Part shown: piece after piece, positions 60,533-64,000 of the stretch
Layout: every line of letters begins with the position of its first letter
Position numbering within the stretch: the first letter of the stretch is position 1
Assembly: GCA_049644285.1 (NCBI GenBank)
Contig: JBARRP010000181.1
Location: 11,986-75,985 of the forward strand
Direction: 5' to 3'
DNA: 64,000 nucleotides
DNA from: CAVRXT01 sp049644285
GTDB taxonomy: Bacteria; Acidobacteriota; Terriglobia; Acidiferrales; UBA7541
Notes under the pieces: generated by a model
The model's input: only the letters and a program-made list of their open reading frames with translations
Database searches by the model: none
What the model was told of the DNA's origin: nothing
Position numbers and translations under genes: made by a program

Positions 60533-63500
60533 CTAGAAGGAGAACTTCGCTGAGAGCTGCAATTGCCGCGGGTTGAACATTGTCCGCGGGCCGCCGAAAC
60601 CTGGATTGGCCGGGGACGTGACGTCATCTTTGTAGTGATTCGGAATCGCGCCGATAAAGACGGGCGCGTCGTACACCGAAGTCACCTCGTCCACGTTTGC
60701 CCGGTTGAGCAGGTTGAACGCGTCGAAGGCAAGCTCGATCTTCTCGCGCTCGCGGAATTTGAAGAATCGCGACACCCGCAGGTCCCACGAAACCAGTCGA
60801 TCGCCCCAGTACGTATTTCGCGCGGAGAGCCCGACGCGATCCGTCACCGGGTTCGTGTCGTTGTTAATATCGAGCCCCGCGAAAATCGTGAAGGGGCGCG
60901 GGGACTGCGCCGTGACCACGCTGCTGAGTTCGAAGTTCCGCAGGAACGTCTTCTCCGGACCGTCCGCGACTATGTTCGCCACAAACCGGTGACGAACGTC
61001 CTGGTTCGAGTTGGCGCGTTCGAGGAATCTCTTGTACAAGTCCTGCGGGGTGCTGACGAACGTGGTGAAAGTCCCGTCATCCAGCGTCTTCGAAAAGGTG
61101 TAGTTGGCGTTGAGCCGGAGGTAATTGCCGAGGCGCTCCGACGCCGACAAAGTCAAGCCGTGGTACACGCTGTTGCCGCTATCGTCCAGGAAGTAAAGGA
61201 GGCCGGCTGGGTAGCGCACTCCACTGAAAGCGTCCTTCCCGCCTTGAACTGTGTTATTCGGAGCAACCGGACCGATACCATGGAAATTGCCAGCAAGGAA
61301 ACTGGCGAAGGCGGAGGGGCAACTAAAGGGGCCGTCGGTGCCGCCGGCGGGGGGGCAAACGTTCAGGTTCTCCGGCCGGACCAGTTTGTGCGCGGTAACG
61401 AAAAGATATCCGACGTTGACCACCAGCCCTTTTCCAACCTCGCGGTCAATCTCCAAGCTGGCCTGTTCGGAGTAGGGAATGCGACTGTTATGGTCGAGGC
61501 CTGTGTCGCCTCCTGTACTAGGAACTGCAAGATTGTTCGCCTCATAAGTGCCTTTTGTGAGCAAGTTCCTCGCTGCCATCACGGGAGTATCACCGCTGGC
61601 GATCGGGAAGCCGAACGGGAACTGGTTCAGGACCCAAGTGGCCGTGTTTGCGCCGACGCGGGGGGGCGGAACCGATGTTCCGTTGAGAAACGTCACCGGC
61701 CGCTGCGGGAAGGTCACGTACGCGAAGGTGAGGTTGAAGCGGTCGTCAAAGATTCCAAAGCCGGCGCGAATGACCGTGTGCTTGTCCGGAGAATAGGCCA
61801 GCCCGACTCTGGGCTGAAACCCGCGGTAGTCCCGGTTGATCTGACGCTCCAAGCCCATCTCCAAATCCCACCGCAGACCGTAGTTCAGCGTCAGCTTGGG
61901 AGTGACCCGCCACTGATCCTGGGCGAAAAACCCATAGTAGCTGTGGTCGAATTGCACAAAGAAGTCCGGCTTCAGGGAAGAGAACGCGGGAGTGTCATAG
62001 TAGATGGTTTGCCATACCGACGGAGTGCATCCCGTACTTGAACAGAGCGTTGGAGGCGCTGGGAGGTTCGTAGCGGGGGCTGTTCCAATCGGAGCCCCCC
62101 AAAAGACGAGCGGCACGCCATGAAACACCTGTGATGGCAGCGGGGCACCTGACCCTAAGGGGCCACACGGCCCGAAATTCGGGCCGTTGAATGCACTGAG
62201 GGTCGGCCCACCGCGAATGTTTACGAAGTTTGCGAAGTCCTGCAGGCAGTTGAGCCCGGGGACGAGGATCCGCATCGGGTTAAACCCAGGCCAGACGACG
62301 AAATTATTGATGCGGTTGTAGTCAAAGCCGAATTTCGCCAGGTGAGAGCCTTTGACCCAGGCCACCGAGTCTGCAAACTGTGCGCGACTCTCGTAAGTCG
62401 CGTCAAAGGTCCCGAAGTTATGTCCGAACAGAAGGGTGTTCGGGACATCCAGGTTGGGTTCGCCGGTGGTCCCAGGGAAGGTATAGTGGCGCCGCGCGTA
62501 TTGACCCAGGACGGAGTTAATCAGGGTCGGCGTCAGGTTCGAATCCAGCGAGCCGACCAGCGATTGATCGCGAATCAAGCCGTTATGTCCGCTGCTCGGC
62601 GCACCCAGGCCGCCCCCGTCCAGCGTGTCACCCACCAGCAAATTCAATTCGCGCCCATCAAAAATGTTATAGCGGACCGACAGGCGGTTGTCTTTGTTGA
62701 TCAGGTGATCCACTTTGACGATGCCGTTATCGGTATCCCTGGTCTTCAGAACGGCATTGAGACCTGCGAGACCCGCTATGCCGCCTTCGGGCGGAAGTCC
62801 CAGGTACGCCTTCGCCTGGTCGATTGCGTTAATGTTCTGCACGAGAACGGGGGGATAGGTGGGGGACTCGCCGCGGCGCTGCCCTTCATAATTTGTGAAA
62901 AAGAACGTCTTGTCCTTCTTGATCGGCCCACCAAGGCTTCCGCCGAACTGGTTTTGCCGCAAGGTGTTTCGCTGCGGCGCGGGCAGCAGGAGCGACCGCG
63001 CGTTGACAGCGTCGTTTTGCAAATAGTCGTACACCGAGCCGTGAAGCTCATTTGTACCCGACTTCGTGACCACGTTGACGATCCCGCCAAGAGCTCGGCC
63101 GTATTCCGCCGCGAAACTGTTGTTCACGACGCGGAATTCGCTGACGGCTTCCTGCGAAGGCGTGGCCCGCTGCGAACCGGTCGCCGTGTTGATGGTGTCC
63201 GCGCCATCCACGCTGACGAAGTTGCTCAAGTCACGCATCCCGGCAAACGAGATTCGCGTGGTTTCGAACTCGGTGAACGTGGATTGCAAGCTGGTGCGCC
63301 CCGTGGCCACCCCAGGCGTCAACAGAGCAAAATCAGTGAAGAGCCGGCCCCTGATCGGCAGAGACCCGATCTGTTGCGTGTCGATCACCTGGCTTACCTC
63401 GGTCCGCGCAGGCTCCACGGGCTGTGCTTCCGCGGTGACCACGACTTTCTCACCGACCGAGGCGACTTTCAGATCGACATCAAGCGTGGCGATCTGGCCG

Positions 63501-63802
63501 ACCGTGAGGACGATGCCGGTCCGCATGGATTTGGCGAATCCGGCTGCTTCGGCCACCAGTTCGTATTGGCCAGGCGGCAAATTGGGAACCACGTAGAAGC
63601 CATTGTCGTTGGATACCGCGGCATAAGTCCGGTTGGTTGCCGTCTCGCGCAGCGTGATGGAAGCCTTGGCGACGGAGCCACCGCTTTGGTCTTTCACGGT
63701 CCCATTTAGCTGGGCCACATTGAGTTGCGCAAATGTGTAATCTGTGCGCGCGAAGAAAATGGCAATCACAACTACCGCCAGCAGCTTCCCTCGTCGGTTC
63801 AT
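60533..63802 (-). CDS. TonB-dependent receptor, Oar-like, with carboxypeptidase-regulatory domain
   Basis: A 1089 aa outer-membrane protein. Signal peptide (KLLAVVVIAIFFARTDYTFAQ), then a carboxypeptidase-regulatory-like beta-sandwich (about residues 32-120, LNGTVKDQSGGSVAKASITL), plug (about 125-260, with SGTNELHGSVYDYLQND), and a long barrel ending in SAKFSF with the C-terminal Phe needed for insertion. This expanded class in Acidobacteriota takes up large or unknown ligands. It is transcribed toward the catabolic operon but separated by a 345-base gap, so the link to that pathway is only positional. Confidence 0.93.
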   Translation of the reverse strand: MNRRGKLLAVVVIAIFFARTDYTFAQLNVAQLNGTVKDQSGGSVAKASITLRETATNRTYAAVSNDNGFYVVPNLPPGQYELVAEAAGFAKSMRTGIVLTVGQIATLDVDLKVASVGEKVVVTAEAQPVEPARTEVSQVIDTQQIGSLPIRGRLFTDFALLTPGVATGRTSLQSTFTEFETTRISFAGMRDLSNFVSVDGADTINTATGSQRATPSQEAVSEFRVVNNSFAAEYGRALGGIVNVVTKSGTNELHGSVYDYLQNDAVNARSLLLPAPQRNTLRQNQFGGSLGGPIKKDKTFFFTNYEGQRRGESPTYPPVLVQNINAIDQAKAYLGLPPEGGIAGLAGLNAVLKTRDTDNGIVKVDHLINKDNRLSVRYNIFDGRELNLLVGDTLDGGGLGAPSSGHNGLIRDQSLVGSLDSNLTPTLINSVLGQYARRHYTFPGTTGEPNLDVPNTLLFGHNFGTFDATYESRAQFADSVAWVKGSHLAKFGFDYNRINNFVVWPGFNPMRILVPGLNCLQDFANFVNIRGGPTLSAFNGPNFGPCGPLGSGAPLPSQVFHGVPLVFWGAPIGTAPATNLPAPPTLCSSTGCTPSVWQTIYYDTPAFSSLKPDFFVQFDHSYYGFFAQDQWRVTPKLTLNYGLRWDLEMGLERQINRDYRGFQPRVGLAYSPDKHTVIRAGFGIFDDRFNLTFAYVTFPQRPVTFLNGTSVPPPRVGANTATWVLNQFPFGFPIASGDTPVMAARNLLTKGTYEANNLAVPSTGGDTGLDHNSRIPYSEQASLEIDREVGKGLVVNVGYLFVTAHKLVRPENLNVCPPAGGTDGPFSCPSAFASFLAGNFHGIGPVAPNNTVQGGKDAFSGVRYPAGLLYFLDDSGNSVYHGLTLSASERLGNYLRLNANYTFSKTLDDGTFTTFVSTPQDLYKRFLERANSNQDVRHRFVANIVADGPEKTFLRNFELSSVVTAQSPRPFTIFAGLDINNDTNPVTDRVGLSARNTYWGDRLVSWDLRVSRFFKFREREKIELAFDAFNLLNRANVDEVTSVYDAPVFIGAIPNHYKDDVTSPANPGFGGPRTMFNPRQLQLSAKFSF

Positions 63803-63842
63803 AAGTCACCCCTTCCAGGCCGCGGGCTTCCCTCCATACAAA

Positions 63843-63858
63843 TCGAACGTTCGTTCGA
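63843..63858. promoter_or_regulatory. Palindrome TCGAACG-TT-CGTTCGA upstream of TonB receptor
   Basis: Perfect 7-base arms with a 2-base centre, 40 bases upstream of the receptor start. The GAACGTTCGTTC core is common in TetR-family operators. No regulator gene lies in the window; the remaining bases to 64000 show no gene. Confidence 0.5.
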
Positions 63859-64000
63859 CAATGGATCCATACCAATATCCGTCGCTTGCTCTTCTTAGTA
63901 GAAAGTCCCCCCGCTCTGTGACCGTTATGTGGCATAACTGCCGTTCCCCTGTCAAGAGCTTTCTGGACGGCAGAATCTGTCCACCACTTTGACTTGATTT

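Noticed and set aside
60563..62041. 492-codon plus-strand frame opposite the TonB receptor
   Set aside because: It mirrors the receptor's codon pattern, has no motif or ribosome binding site, and the receptor is certain.

Overview
The window reads as a chromosome segment of a soil-type Acidobacteriota. This is inferred from gene content; no rRNA or other marker gene is present. The pointers are an Oar-like TonB receptor with an N-terminal carboxypeptidase-regulatory domain, very long secreted proteins built from choice-of-anchor-D, Ig and PKD repeats, paired MacB-type permeases, and GC-rich codon use throughout.

Layout. (1) 0-11.7 kb, plus strand: the end of an exopolysaccharide or surface-glycan locus (GT4 glycosyltransferase cut by the window edge, nucleotidyltransferase-family protein, FkbM methyltransferase, GDP-mannose-3,5-epimerase-like SDR, WecG/TagA glycosyltransferase, giant secreted metallophosphoesterase, PslG-like glycoside hydrolase). 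(2) 11.7-26.5 kb, plus strand: a compact nonribosomal peptide locus. Its genes are C-A(Val-like code)-T-TE, an A-KR-T module bracketed by what looks like a split pseudo-Asub domain, and Cy-A(Cys code)-T, followed by a P450 and an LLM-class flavin oxidoreductase with an apparent one-base frameshift. Domain logic predicts hydroxyacyl-thiazoline-Val units, with gene order not colinear with assembly. (3) 23.6-30.3 kb: a five-gene, translationally coupled minus-strand cassette (putative annealing protein, unknown, Cas4/AddB-type Fe-S nuclease, unknown, HNH nuclease) diverging from a ribbon-helix-helix regulator. A decayed second copy of one of its genes begins exactly at the stop codon of the last NRPS gene.

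(4) 30.7-40.8 kb: two secreted parallel beta-helix proteins with nearly duplicate DNA over about 1 kb, a SPOR-like exported protein, and two MacB-type permeases without an ATPase. (5) 41-48.8 kb, minus strand: a 2-oxoacid (or acetoin) dehydrogenase operon, E1alpha-E1beta-[M24 hydrolase]-E2, with a 3-hydroxyisobutyrate-dehydrogenase-like enzyme, its own FCD-type GntR regulator and a likely operator, preceded by a succinate-semialdehyde-type aldehyde dehydrogenase. (6) 49.2-60.2 kb, minus strand: a catabolic operon whose core (HyuA-like, small zinc-ribbon subunit, HyuA-like, HyuB-like) has the gene order of acetophenone carboxylase apcABCD. It is followed by a URO-D-family protein and a feruloyl-CoA-synthase-like ligase, and preceded by a RutB-like cysteine hydrolase; an orphan 2Fe-2S subunit follows. 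(7) 60.5-63.8 kb: the TonB receptor, with a palindromic operator-like site upstream.

The strongest candidates for new biology are the NRPS locus, the recombination cassette with its relic, and the Apc-like carboxylase operon.
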